NCBI GenBank assembly: GCA_044342535.1
Contig: JBIIPQ010000079.1
Location: 1-14,061 of the forward strand
Length of the DNA: 14,061 nt
Direction of reading: 5' to 3'
Source of the DNA: UBA4615 sp044342535
GTDB lineage: Bacteria > Pseudomonadota > Gammaproteobacteria > Burkholderiales > Burkholderiaceae_E
Of the stretch, positions 6,325 through 13,418 are shown in pieces (the first letter of the stretch is position 1; each line of letters opens with the position of its first letter). The translations under genes and the position numbers were made by a program. The notes beneath the pieces are model-generated. The model saw nothing but the letters and a program-made list of their open reading frames with translations. It searched no databases and had not been told where the DNA came from.

Positions 6325-7288
6325 CCGCCGCCGGCGCGCGCCGGGCGCGTCGCTCGGTGCCCGGCGCCGTCCCGACGGCATCCCGCTCGCGCCGGTCCAC
6401 CATCGCACCGAGCACCCGATCGGCCGCCGACGCCGTCAACCGCTCGCGGTCGAGCGAGGGGTTGTACTCGACCAGCTCCGCCGCGACGAAGCGCGGATTG
6501 CGCGCGATGCCGTGCAGCGCGGCCGCCACCTCGGTCGTGCGCAGCCCGCGGGCGACCCGCGAGCCGGTGCCGGGCGCATCGAGCGGGTCGAGCGCATCGA
6601 GGTCGAAGCTCAGCCCCCAGCCGTCTGTGTCGCCGCTCACGCGGGCCACCGCCTCGTGCATGCAGTCGGCGAAACCGCGGCGCACGACTTCGTCATGCGT
6701 CATCACCCTGACGCCCAGCCGCTCGAGCAGCGCCGCCTCGCCCGACTCCCAGCTGCGCGGACCGATCAGCACCACGTCGGAGGGCCGCAGCTTCGGGGCG
6801 GGATCGGCGACCTCCGTCAGCGCCGGCGCGCCATGCCCGAGCAGCGCGGCGATCGGCATGCCGTGGGGCATCTGGCTGAGCGAGGTCTCGGGCGTGTGCG
6901 CGTCCAGGTGCGCGTCGACCCAGACGAGCCCCAGGCGCCTTCCCGGCCCGTCGCGGCGCAGCGCGGCGACGACGCCGCTCCAGGTGCCGACCGCGCAGGA
7001 GTGGTCGCCGCCGATCACCACCGGCAGATGCCGTGACGCGATCGAGGCGTCGACCGCCGCGGCGAGCCGAGCGGAGAACTCGGCGACCACCGCCATCGGG
7101 CCCTGCGGCATCAGCGCGAGGTCCGAGCCGACCACCGTGCCCCAGCGCACCGTCCGGCCGCGGGCGCTCAGCCGTGCGCCCAGCCCCCAGCGGCGCAGCG
7201 ACGCCGGACCCGCCCGGGTGCGGCGGTCGGGGGCACCCTCGCCGATCGCGGCCCCGATGAGCTCGATCGGTCGCATGGTCTCGGTCAT
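6308..7288 (-). CDS. Ureohydrolase, arginase family (arginase-like)
   Basis: This 326-residue enzyme belongs to the Mn-dependent ureohydrolases, which hydrolyse guanidino groups to release urea. All metal ligands are visible: His96 in GGDHS, Asp125, His127 and Asp129 in DAHLDAHT, and Asp229 and Asp231 in SFDLDALDP. The catalytic His142 in HGMP and Glu274 in VEYNP are also conserved. HTPETS and HGMP place it nearer arginase than agmatinase, yet the amino-acid-binding residues differ (see findings), so the substrate is uncertain. The C-terminus (about 300-326) is Arg/Ala-rich. The ATG at 7288 is chosen because GGAGGGG is just upstream; the frame is open further 5' but only as antisense to lipB. 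It is convergent with ybeD (17-bp overlap) and divergent from lipB. Confidence 0.88.
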   Translation of the reverse strand: MTETMRPIELIGAAIGEGAPDRRTRAGPASLRRWGLGARLSARGRTVRWGTVVGSDLALMPQGPMAVVAEFSARLAAAVDASIASRHLPVVIGGDHSCAVGTWSGVVAALRRDGPGRRLGLVWVDAHLDAHTPETSLSQMPHGMPIAALLGHGAPALTEVADPAPKLRPSDVVLIGPRSWESGEAALLERLGVRVMTHDEVVRRGFADCMHEAVARVSGDTDGWGLSFDLDALDPLDAPGTGSRVARGLRTTEVAAALHGIARNPRFVAAELVEYNPSLDRERLTASAADRVLGAMVDRRERDAVGTAPGTERRARRAPAAARGRP

Positions 7289-7330
7289 CGTGCCCCTCCG
7301 GACCGCGCGCGGCCCGTCCAGGTCGCAACC

Positions 7331-7354
7331 CCGCCCGCCGGGCTGGTCGGGCGG
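7331..7354. repeat. Inverted repeat between the divergent ureohydrolase and lipB
   Basis: CCGCCCG (7331-7337) and CGGGCGG (7348-7354) are perfect 7-bp arms with a 10-nt loop. They lie in the 165-bp divergent region, 43 nt upstream of the ureohydrolase ATG and 99 nt upstream of lipB. It may be an operator or a leader stem, but in GC-rich DNA such repeats also arise by chance. Confidence 0.3.
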
Positions 7355-7369
7355 AGATCGGACCCGTGG

Positions 7370-7383
7370 CGACGGTACCATCG
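7370..7383. promoter_or_regulatory. Near-palindrome centred on GGTACC, possible operator
   Basis: CGACGGTACCATCG has 6 of 7 base pairs symmetric about its centre and sits in the divergent region between ureohydrolase and lipB, 82 nt upstream of the first and 71 nt upstream of the second. The position suits a shared regulator site. No regulator is adjacent, and the site is reported only from symmetry and location. Confidence 0.25.
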
Positions 7384-7453
7384 TTGCACTGCAGCGCTGA
7401 CCGTCGCACGACCCGATGGACCTCCGAGCGGCGACCCGCGCGCCGCCTGCCCG

Positions 7454-8095
7454 ATGCTGATCCGCCCCTTCGCTCCCGCCGACTACCTGCCGACGCTCGA
7501 TGCGATGCGTGCCTTCACCGCGGCGCGCGGCGAGGACACGCCCGACGAGATCTGGCTGGTCGCGCATCCGCCGGTCTTCACCCAGGGCCTCGCGGGCAAA
7601 CCGGAGCACGTGCTCACACCCGGTGAGATCCCGGTGATCAGGACGGAGCGGGGCGGTCAGGTCACCTACCACGGGCCGGGCCAGGTCGTCGCCTACACGC
7701 TCGTCGACCTGCGGCGCCGGCACCTGATGGTCCGCGACATGGTCTGCCGCCTCGAGGCCGCGGCCATCGAGACCTGCGCCGCCTGGGGCGTGCGCGCGGT
7801 GCGCAAGCCCGGCGCCCCCGGCCTCTACCTCGTCGGCGCCGACGGCGCCGCCGGGCCGAAGCTCGCCTCGCTCGGCTTGAAGGTCAGCCGAGGCTGCACC
7901 TACCACGGCATCGCGCTGAACGTCGCGATGGACCTGGAGCCGTTTGAACGGATCAACCCTTGCGGGTATGCTGGCCTGGAGGTGACCGACCTCTCCCGCG
8001 CCCGCGTCGGCTCCCCGGCCGCCGACCCCGTCGATCCGGCGGCGGTCGCCCGGCGCTTCGGCGACATCCTCGCCGCCCACATCGAACGACCATGA
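7454..8095 (+). CDS. lipB: Octanoyl-[acyl-carrier-protein]:protein N-octanoyltransferase
   Basis: This 213-residue cytoplasmic enzyme transfers octanoate from acyl carrier protein to the lipoyl domains of 2-oxoacid dehydrogenases and GcvH, the first step of lipoate synthesis. Diagnostic motifs are EIWLVAHPPVFTQG (32-45), RGGQVTYHGPGQ (66-77), PKLASLGLKVSRG (135-147) and NPCGYAGLEVT (168-178). The acyl-thioester Cys170 and catalytic Lys136 have the same 34-residue spacing as Cys176/Lys142 of the Mycobacterium tuberculosis enzyme. The ATG at 7454 gives the normal family N-terminus although no strong Shine-Dalgarno precedes it. The stop overlaps the lipA start (ATGA). Confidence 0.96.
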   Translation: MLIRPFAPADYLPTLDAMRAFTAARGEDTPDEIWLVAHPPVFTQGLAGKPEHVLTPGEIPVIRTERGGQVTYHGPGQVVAYTLVDLRRRHLMVRDMVCRLEAAAIETCAAWGVRAVRKPGAPGLYLVGADGAAGPKLASLGLKVSRGCTYHGIALNVAMDLEPFERINPCGYAGLEVTDLSRARVGSPAADPVDPAAVARRFGDILAAHIERP

Positions 8096-9075
8096 CCGAC
8101 TCCGCCGCCCCCGGGTCCGCCGCCGCCGCCCCGTACGACGCCACCGCCAAGCAGAAGGGCGCGGGCAAGACCTCCCGGATCCCGATCAAGGTCGTGCCCG
8201 CCGGTGAGGTGCTGCGCAAGCCCGACTGGATCCGGGTGCGGGCCGCCGCCCCGGGCAGCCGCTTCCACGACATCAAGCGGATCCTGCGCGAGCACAACCT
8301 GCACACGGTCTGCGAGGAAGCGTCCTGCCCGAACATCGGCGAGTGCTTCGGCAAGGGCACGGCGACCTTCATGATCATGGGCGACAAGTGCACCCGGCGC
8401 TGCCCGTTCTGCGACGTCGGCCACGGCCGCCCGGATCCGCTCGACACGAACGAGCCGGCGAACCTCGCCAAGACCATCGCCGCGCTGAAGCTGTCGTACG
8501 TGGTGATCACCTCCGTCGACCGCGACGACCTGCGCGACGGCGGTGCCCAGCACTTCGTCGACTGCATCCGCGAGGTCCGTGCCCAGGCGCCCGCCACCCG
8601 GATCGAGGTGCTGGTGCCCGACTTCCGCGGCCGCCTCGACCGCGCGCTCGCCATCCTCGAGGCGGCGCCGCCCGACGTGATGAACCACAACCTCGAGACG
8701 GTGCCGCGCCTCTACAAGGAGGCGCGCCCCGGCTCCGACTACGGTCATTCGCTGAAGCTGCTGGCCGAGTTCAAGCAGCGGGTGCCCGGGGTGCCGACCA
8801 AGTCCGGGATCATGGTCGGGCTGGGCGAGACCGACGAGGAGATCGTCCAGACGATGCGCGACATGCGCGCGCACGACATCGACATGATCACCATCGGCCA
8901 GTACCTGGCACCGACCCATCACCACCTGCCGGTGCGCCGCTACGTCCATCCCGACGTGTTCGCGTCGTTCGAGAAACAGGCGTATGAGTTAGGGTTCACT
9001 CACGCTGCGGTCGGCGCACTGGTTCGATCCTCGTATCACGCGGATCAGCAGGCCGCGGCCGCCGGCGTGAGCTGA
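8092..9075 (+). CDS. lipA: Lipoyl synthase (radical SAM)
   Basis: This 327-residue radical SAM enzyme inserts sulfur at C6 and C8 of protein-bound octanoyl groups. The auxiliary cluster motif CEEASCPNIGEC gives Cys74, Cys79 and Cys85; the radical SAM motif CTRRCPFC gives Cys100, Cys104 and Cys107. The C-terminal RSSYHAD (312-318) carries the serine that ligates the auxiliary cluster. The first 30 residues are an Ala/Pro-rich extension common in betaproteobacterial LipA. The ATG at 8092 overlaps the lipB stop by 4 nt, indicating translational coupling with the enzyme that supplies its substrate. An in-frame ATG further upstream lies inside lipB and is rejected. Confidence 0.97.
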   Translation: MTDSAAPGSAAAAPYDATAKQKGAGKTSRIPIKVVPAGEVLRKPDWIRVRAAAPGSRFHDIKRILREHNLHTVCEEASCPNIGECFGKGTATFMIMGDKCTRRCPFCDVGHGRPDPLDTNEPANLAKTIAALKLSYVVITSVDRDDLRDGGAQHFVDCIREVRAQAPATRIEVLVPDFRGRLDRALAILEAAPPDVMNHNLETVPRLYKEARPGSDYGHSLKLLAEFKQRVPGVPTKSGIMVGLGETDEEIVQTMRDMRAHDIDMITIGQYLAPTHHHLPVRRYVHPDVFASFEKQAYELGFTHAAVGALVRSSYHADQQAAAAGVS

Positions 9076-9103
9076 GCGACGGCGGCCGGCCCGGGCGAGC
9101 AGC

Positions 9104-9688
9104 TCAGCCGGCGGGGCCCGGCAGCAGGGCATCGAGCTCGCGGCGCAGCGCGGCGAAGTCCGGCCGGCCCAGCCAGCGGCGCAGGATGCGGCCGTCGGGC
9201 CCGGCCAGCCAGGTGATCGGCGTACCCTCCACGCCGCCCCAGGCGGCGACCGCCTGGCCCATCGGATCGAGCGCGACCGGGAACGGCAGCCGGCGGGTCG
9301 ATGCGAAGTGCAACACATGGTCCGGCCGATCGTAGGGCATGGCCACGGCCACCAGCTCGAGCCCGCGCCCTCGGTAGGCCTCGTAGACCGCGGTCAGCTC
9401 CGGCATCTCGGCCACGCAGACCGCGCAGCTCGTCGCCCAGAAGTTCACCAGCACCGCCTTGCCGCGCAGCTCGAGCGGACCGAGGCGGCGGCCGTCGATC
9501 AGCCGGTAGTCCAGAGCCGGAAGGCTGCGTGGTCCGGGAGGGCGGGCCCCTCGCGCCGCGATCCAGGCGCCCGCGCCGAGCGTCGCGGCGGCGGCCAGGC
9601 CGAGGCCGAAGCCGATCGCGCGGCGTCGGCCGGCGGCCGGGGCGGCGTCGGGCGGCAGGGTGTGGCGGGGCGTCGGCGGGGCGGACAT
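9104..9688 (-). CDS. TlpA-like membrane-anchored thioredoxin
   Basis: This 194-residue protein has an N-terminal basic and hydrophobic segment (RRR at 21-23, hydrophobic 24-45) acting as a signal anchor, or less likely a Tat-type signal, so the thioredoxin domain should be periplasmic. Residues about 56-190 are a TlpA/ResA-like domain: LRGKAVLVNFWATSCAVC contains the CAVC active site (Cys88, Cys91), and GTPITW contains the cis-proline Pro157. Such proteins reduce disulfides in periplasmic targets such as apocytochromes or other redox partners. The ATG is 40 nt after the M48 peptidase stop, so it is probably the last gene of that operon; no strong Shine-Dalgarno is visible. It converges on lipA with a 28-nt gap that has no clear terminator. 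Confidence 0.88.
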   Translation of the reverse strand: MSAPPTPRHTLPPDAAPAAGRRRAIGFGLGLAAAATLGAGAWIAARGARPPGPRSLPALDYRLIDGRRLGPLELRGKAVLVNFWATSCAVCVAEMPELTAVYEAYRGRGLELVAVAMPYDRPDHVLHFASTRRLPFPVALDPMGQAVAAWGGVEGTPITWLAGPDGRILRRWLGRPDFAALRRELDALLPGPAG

Positions 9689-9728
9689 GGGAGCGGACGG
9701 CAGGGGTCCAGTGTAGCGGGCCCCCGTC

Positions 9729-11951
9729 TCAGGCGTCCGCGCCGGCCAGTACCTCGTCGGCCTGCTCGTCCCTCGGCGGGCTGCCTGCGGCACGCATCGC
9801 GGTCCAGACCGGACCGTGCGGCGGCAGGCGGGGCGGCGGCGTGTCGATCGCCACGCAGAACAGGCGCAGGAAGTCGCGGACCTCGTGACCGGCATCGGTC
9901 GGCAGCAGCGAGACCAGCTGACGCACGAGCAGCGGGCGCGCCAGCGGCGGCAGCAGCGCGGCGCCGCGCATCGCCTGCTCCAGCGTCTCGATGGTGAGCG
10001 GCCCGGCGGAACCGCCGATCGGCGCGAGATCGAGCGCGCGGATCGCGGCGTTGGCGGCGCGGTCGGCCTTCGCCTCGCTGACATGCGCGCAGTGCGCGAC
10101 CAGCGCGAACAGCACGCGGATGCCGCGCGCGTCGAGCGCGTCGCCGTACCCCGCGCGACGCAGGCCACCCGCTCGGCGCGGCTCGAGCCGCAGCCTCAGG
10201 CGCAGCAGCGCGACGTAGATCCATTCCGGCAGGGTCAGGCGGGCATCGTGGTCGACGACGCCCCGCACCGTCGTCAGCAGCGACTCGCGCGCCGGGCGCG
10301 ACAGCGGCTGCAGCCGCGCGACCGCGAGTTCCATCAGCGGCCAGCGCAGCCCCCGCAGCACCTCGACCGGCACCGCGGCGACCGCGGCGCGCAGCGACTC
10401 CTGGCGCTGGGCCGCGCAGGCCCAGCCCTCGTCCCAGCGCGGTGCCGGCTGACCCGGCGTCCAGACCAGGGCCGCCACCAGCGCCGCCGCCCCGGCCGGC
10501 TCTCGGGTGGCCTGCACCAGCCGATCCGCCGCCGCGGCGATCGCCGATGTGCCGGCCGGATCGGCGGCGACGCCCCGTGCGATCGCGATGACGTCTCCGG
10601 GCCAGGCGATGCGGTCTCCGGACGAGGCGAGGCCGCCGTCCGGCGCGGCAGCGCGCCCTCCGGGCAAGGCCGCGGCCGGGCCACGGCCGGACGGCCCCGC
10701 CCGGCCCGGCAGGGTGTCCGCCCACAGCGGGCCCGGCGCCGGGCCGTCGGCGTCGCGCATCCGCGCGAACGCGAGGGCAGCGGTCCCGGCCCGGACGGGG
10801 CCGGGCAGCACCGACCCCTCCTCGTCGTCCAGCGCGGCGCCCGCGGACACCGCGAGCGACACCGCCGGCAGCTCGGGTTCCCGGCGGTCGGTATCGGAGA
10901 GCTCGGGCGGCTCCACCGGCGTCATGTCGCGGCCGTACAGCCGGCGCACCCGCTCGCGCAGCGGCGGATGGGTCTCGAACCAGCGGCCCGACGCCACCCG
11001 CCCGACCAGCAGCAGGTGCGAGACGTTCTGCCAGTACGGATGGCGCAGCGCGGCCGCACGCCGAGGATCGCGCGGGGCGACGCCGATGGCCGCGGCCTCG
11101 CGGGTCAGCACCGCCGGCAGGCCGGCGACCTTGCGCAGCGCGCCACCGAGCCCGTCGCGCTGGCGGGTGAACGCGACGGCCTGCGCGTCGGCGAAGTACT
11201 CGCGCTGGCGCCCGATGCCCGCCTGGATCACGAGCGCAGCCAGCTCGCCGAGCGCGCCCACCGCCAGCACGATCGCGCCGGCCAGCGCCAGCGGCAGCGC
11301 GAGCACCCCGTCGAGCCCGGGCTTCGCGTCGGCCGAGCGCAGCGCGGGCGACAGCATCGAGCGGCCGAGCAGCGCCACCCACTGCAGGCCGTGGTTCATG
11401 CCGAGCAGCCGGGTGTTGAGCCGCACGTCGCCGTTGACGATGTGCGAGACCTCGTGCGCGAGCACGCCCTGCAGCTCGTCGCGGCTGAGCCGCACGAGCG
11501 CGCCGCGCGTGACCACCACCACCGACTGGTTGCGGTCCATGCCCGCGGTCAGCGCGTTGATCGTCGGCTCGTCCTCGAGCACGAACGCACGCGGCACGCC
11601 GATGCGTGCGGCGATCGCCAGCTCCTCGAGCAGGTTCTGCAGCCGGCGGTGCAGCGGGTCGCCCAGCGGGTCCACAGCCACCGCGCCGAGCCGCCGCGCG
11701 ATCAGCGCGCCGTCCTCCCTCAGTCGCGAGGTCTCGAGCCAGGCGCCGCCCACGATCAGCGCCAGCACGACGCCGATGTTGACCGCGTGGAAGCCGTCGG
11801 GCGGCTCGGTCCCCGCGCCGAACAGCAGATGCCAGGCCAGGGTCGCGAGCGCGTCCACGCCGATCACCACCGCGGCACTCGCGAACCCGTGGAGCCAGGT
11901 CAGCCGGCGCGCGGTGCGCTCGGCCTGCTCCTGCTGGCGGGCGAAGTTCAT
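9729..11951 (-). CDS. M48 family membrane zinc metallopeptidase with long C-terminal extension
   Basis: This 740-residue protein resembles HtpX/Ste24-type peptidases. Two membrane segments are predicted near the N-terminus (about 22-45 and 57-73) and a hydrophobic stretch at about 215-246. The zinc motif is HEVSH (His166, Glu167, His170), and Glu251 in QREYFADAQAVAF is the likely third ligand, as in HtpX where the REYFAD motif follows the second membrane pair. THPPLRERVRRL (about 345-357) is the conserved end of the protease domain. The remaining roughly 380 residues comprise a Gly/Ala/Pro-rich low-complexity part (about 370-450), then an alpha-helical domain (about 455-720) I do not recognise. 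It is more than twice the length of HtpX. It follows lemA by 43 nt and precedes a thioredoxin gene by 40 nt. Role inferred: envelope protein quality control. Confidence 0.88.
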   Translation of the reverse strand: MNFARQQEQAERTARRLTWLHGFASAAVVIGVDALATLAWHLLFGAGTEPPDGFHAVNIGVVLALIVGGAWLETSRLREDGALIARRLGAVAVDPLGDPLHRRLQNLLEELAIAARIGVPRAFVLEDEPTINALTAGMDRNQSVVVVTRGALVRLSRDELQGVLAHEVSHIVNGDVRLNTRLLGMNHGLQWVALLGRSMLSPALRSADAKPGLDGVLALPLALAGAIVLAVGALGELAALVIQAGIGRQREYFADAQAVAFTRQRDGLGGALRKVAGLPAVLTREAAAIGVAPRDPRRAAALRHPYWQNVSHLLLVGRVASGRWFETHPPLRERVRRLYGRDMTPVEPPELSDTDRREPELPAVSLAVSAGAALDDEEGSVLPGPVRAGTAALAFARMRDADGPAPGPLWADTLPGRAGPSGRGPAAALPGGRAAAPDGGLASSGDRIAWPGDVIAIARGVAADPAGTSAIAAAADRLVQATREPAGAAALVAALVWTPGQPAPRWDEGWACAAQRQESLRAAVAAVPVEVLRGLRWPLMELAVARLQPLSRPARESLLTTVRGVVDHDARLTLPEWIYVALLRLRLRLEPRRAGGLRRAGYGDALDARGIRVLFALVAHCAHVSEAKADRAANAAIRALDLAPIGGSAGPLTIETLEQAMRGAALLPPLARPLLVRQLVSLLPTDAGHEVRDFLRLFCVAIDTPPPRLPPHGPVWTAMRAAGSPPRDEQADEVLAGADA

Positions 11952-11994
11952 CGGCGTCGACCGGGGCGCGCCGCCGACTCGGGGCAGGCAGGCA

Positions 11995-12591
11995 CTACAG
12001 GGTCACCGCGACCGGCTCCCGCTCGGCGACGCTGCGGGTCGAGCGCAGCAGGGTCGCGGGCCGGAACGAGAAAGCCGAGGCGACGAGGTTCTCGGGGAAG
12101 CGCTCGACGCCGTTGTTGTAGTCGGTCACCGAGTCGTTGTAGGCCTGGCGCGCGAAGCCGATCCGGTTCTCGGTCGAGACCAGCTCCTCGGTGAGGTGCG
12201 CGAGGGTCGCATCGGCCTTGAGATCCGGATGCGCCTCGACGACCGCGAACAGCCGCCCGACCGCGCCGGACAGCACCGACTCGGCGGCATCGAGCCGCTC
12301 GATCGCATGGCCGTCGGACCAGCGTGCCGCGGCCGACGCGCGTGCCGAGGCCGCCCCCTGGCGGGCGGCGACGACCGACTCGAGCGTCTGGCGCTCGTGG
12401 GTCAGATAGGCCCGGGCGACGTCGACCATCCCGGGCACCAGGTCGTGGCGCCGCTTGAGCTGGACGTCGATCTGCGCGAACCCGTTGCGAAGTGCGTTGC
12501 GCAGGCCGACCAGCCGGTTGTAGGCCAGCACCGCCCAGACGAGGGGAACGGCGAAGACCAGCAGGAGGGAGAGCAGACCGGCAGACATCAT
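11995..12591 (-). CDS. lemA: LemA family protein
   Basis: This 198-residue protein has one N-terminal membrane segment (about 4-23) followed by a long alpha-helical LemA domain. Family motifs are YNRLVGLRNALRNGFAQID (24-42), RRHDLVPGMVDV (47-58), and the C-terminal NRIGFARQAYNDSVTDYN. LemA proteins are of unclear function but commonly occur beside HtpX-like M48 peptidases, as here. Two ATGs are consecutive (12591 and 12588); GGGAG upstream favours the second by spacing, a difference of one residue. The M48 gene begins 43 nt downstream of its stop. The symbol lemA is the family name, and the protein should not be confused with the GacS kinase once called LemA. Confidence 0.93.
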   Translation of the reverse strand: MMSAGLLSLLLVFAVPLVWAVLAYNRLVGLRNALRNGFAQIDVQLKRRHDLVPGMVDVARAYLTHERQTLESVVAARQGAASARASAAARWSDGHAIERLDAAESVLSGAVGRLFAVVEAHPDLKADATLAHLTEELVSTENRIGFARQAYNDSVTDYNNGVERFPENLVASAFSFRPATLLRSTRSVAEREPVAVTL

Positions 12592-12712
12592 GGGCTCCCG
12601 AAGCGCGAGGAGGCGCGTCGAAGCCCAAGACTAGCCAGTTCGTGCGGGGTCGCCGGCCCGTTCCGATTGACGGTCGCCGGCGACCGAAGCGAGGCGCCGC
12701 AGGCGCGAGGGC
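12592..12712 (-). other. Intergenic hairpins between the BON lipoprotein and lemA
   Basis: Downstream of the BON gene stop lies the stem GCGCC-GCA-GGCGC (12694-12706), and then a perfect 16-bp palindrome CGGTCGCCGGCGACCG at 12671-12686. A partial copy of the palindrome core (GGTCGCCGG) occurs nearer lemA, around 12649-12657. Neither stem is followed by a T-run, so an intrinsic terminator is not supported. They may partly separate the two gene groups by RNA processing or stability, or act as a protein site. Confidence 0.4.
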
Positions 12713-13321
12713 TCAGCGCGCGGTGATCCGCGCGAGCTCTTCGTCGGTGATGTACTCGTACAGCGTGACCACCCGACGCACGCCGCCGACGCGGCTCGCG
12801 ACGGTTGCGTAGGCCGGGCCTTCGCGTTGGGTGAGCAGGCCCATCAGGTAGACCACGCCGTTCTCGGTGACCACCTTGACCGCGTTGGTGCTGAGCGCCT
12901 TCTGCTCGAGGAACCCCGCCTTGATGCGCGCGGTGATGGCGCTGTCGTTGGCCGCCGTGGAGAAGGTCACGCGGTTGATCGTCTCGATCTCGTTGAAGAC
13001 CTCGCGCACGCCCGGCACCTGTCGCACCGCGCGCTCGGCGTCGAGCTTGGACGCCTCGTCGGGCACCTGCCCGGTGAGCAGCACGCGGCGGTTGTAGCTG
13101 GTGATCGCGACGCCGCGGGCGCCCTTGATCGCGTCCGGCATGCGGTTGCCGGCGCGCAGCTCGATCTCGGTATCCTCGGTCTGCGCGCCCACCGTGCGAC
13201 GGTCGAGGGCGGCCATCGCGCCGACGGCCATGCCGGTGGCCGCCAGGGGCAGGCAGCCGGTGGCGGCGAGCGTCGAGCCGAGCAGGACGGTGACGACGGC
13301 GAGCCTACGGGTCGGGTGCAT
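12713..13321 (-). CDS. BON-domain lipoprotein (DolP/YraP/OsmY type)
   Basis: This 202-residue protein has an N-terminal lipoprotein-like signal ending in LAATGC, with Cys23 the probable lipidated residue, although Ala at -3 is not the usual Leu. Two BON domains follow: about 50-115 (ITSYNRRVLLTGQVPDE) and about 126-193 (VTENGVVYLMGLLTQREG then VVTLYEYI). Length and order match DolP/YraP, an outer membrane lipoprotein that binds anionic phospholipids and helps envelope integrity in E. coli. AGGAG seven nt before the ATG at 13321 decides the start; an ORF open upstream to 13594 lies antisense of, and frame-shifted from, yraN and is an artefact. The neighbours lpoA and yraN fit the conserved cluster. 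Confidence 0.92.
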   Translation of the reverse strand: MHPTRRLAVVTVLLGSTLAATGCLPLAATGMAVGAMAALDRRTVGAQTEDTEIELRAGNRMPDAIKGARGVAITSYNRRVLLTGQVPDEASKLDAERAVRQVPGVREVFNEIETINRVTFSTAANDSAITARIKAGFLEQKALSTNAVKVVTENGVVYLMGLLTQREGPAYATVASRVGGVRRVVTLYEYITDEELARITAR

Positions 13322-13333
13322 GAGCGTTCTCCT

Positions 13334-13348
13334 GGCGCGTCCCGCGCC
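13334..13348 (-). promoter_or_regulatory. Leader hairpin abutting the BON-gene ribosome binding site
   Basis: GGCGCG and CGCGCC flank a 3-nt loop and form a perfect 6-bp stem in the mRNA, immediately followed by the Shine-Dalgarno AGGAG (13329-13333) and the start codon. It lies downstream of the TATAAT box at 13380-13385. The layout (TATAAT, short leader, hairpin next to Shine-Dalgarno) echoes the dacC leader, though the stem sequence differs. Confidence 0.4.
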
Positions 13349-13379
13349 GGGCGAGTTGCCCGAGGCCGAGACCGGCGCG

Positions 13380-13385
13380 ATTATA
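13380..13385 (-). promoter_or_regulatory. Consensus -10 box (TATAAT) upstream of the BON gene
   Basis: On the minus strand the sequence reads TATAATCGCG, a perfect -10 box in the 97-nt gap between yraN and the BON gene, 58 nt upstream of its ATG. A -35 box is not recognisable; AAAGGA is at the expected position. It suggests the BON gene has its own promoter besides readthrough from yraN. Confidence 0.45.
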
Positions 13386-13418
13386 TCGAGGGTGCCGCCG
13401 GGTCCTTTCGCGATGGGC

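Noticed and set aside
7289..8080. Upstream extension of the ureohydrolase frame
   Set aside because: The extension is antisense to lipB and lacks similarity; a strong GGAGGGG precedes the ATG at 7288.
9076..9103. Possible bidirectional terminator between lipA and the thioredoxin gene
   Set aside because: The sequence is GC-rich with short self-complementary GCCGGC elements but has no T-run on either strand, and the stems are not convincing.
9816..12726. Plus-strand open frames of 792 and 739 codons
   Set aside because: They are antisense to the M48 peptidase and LemA genes and have repetitive Arg/Ala/Ser-rich products, typical artefacts in this composition.
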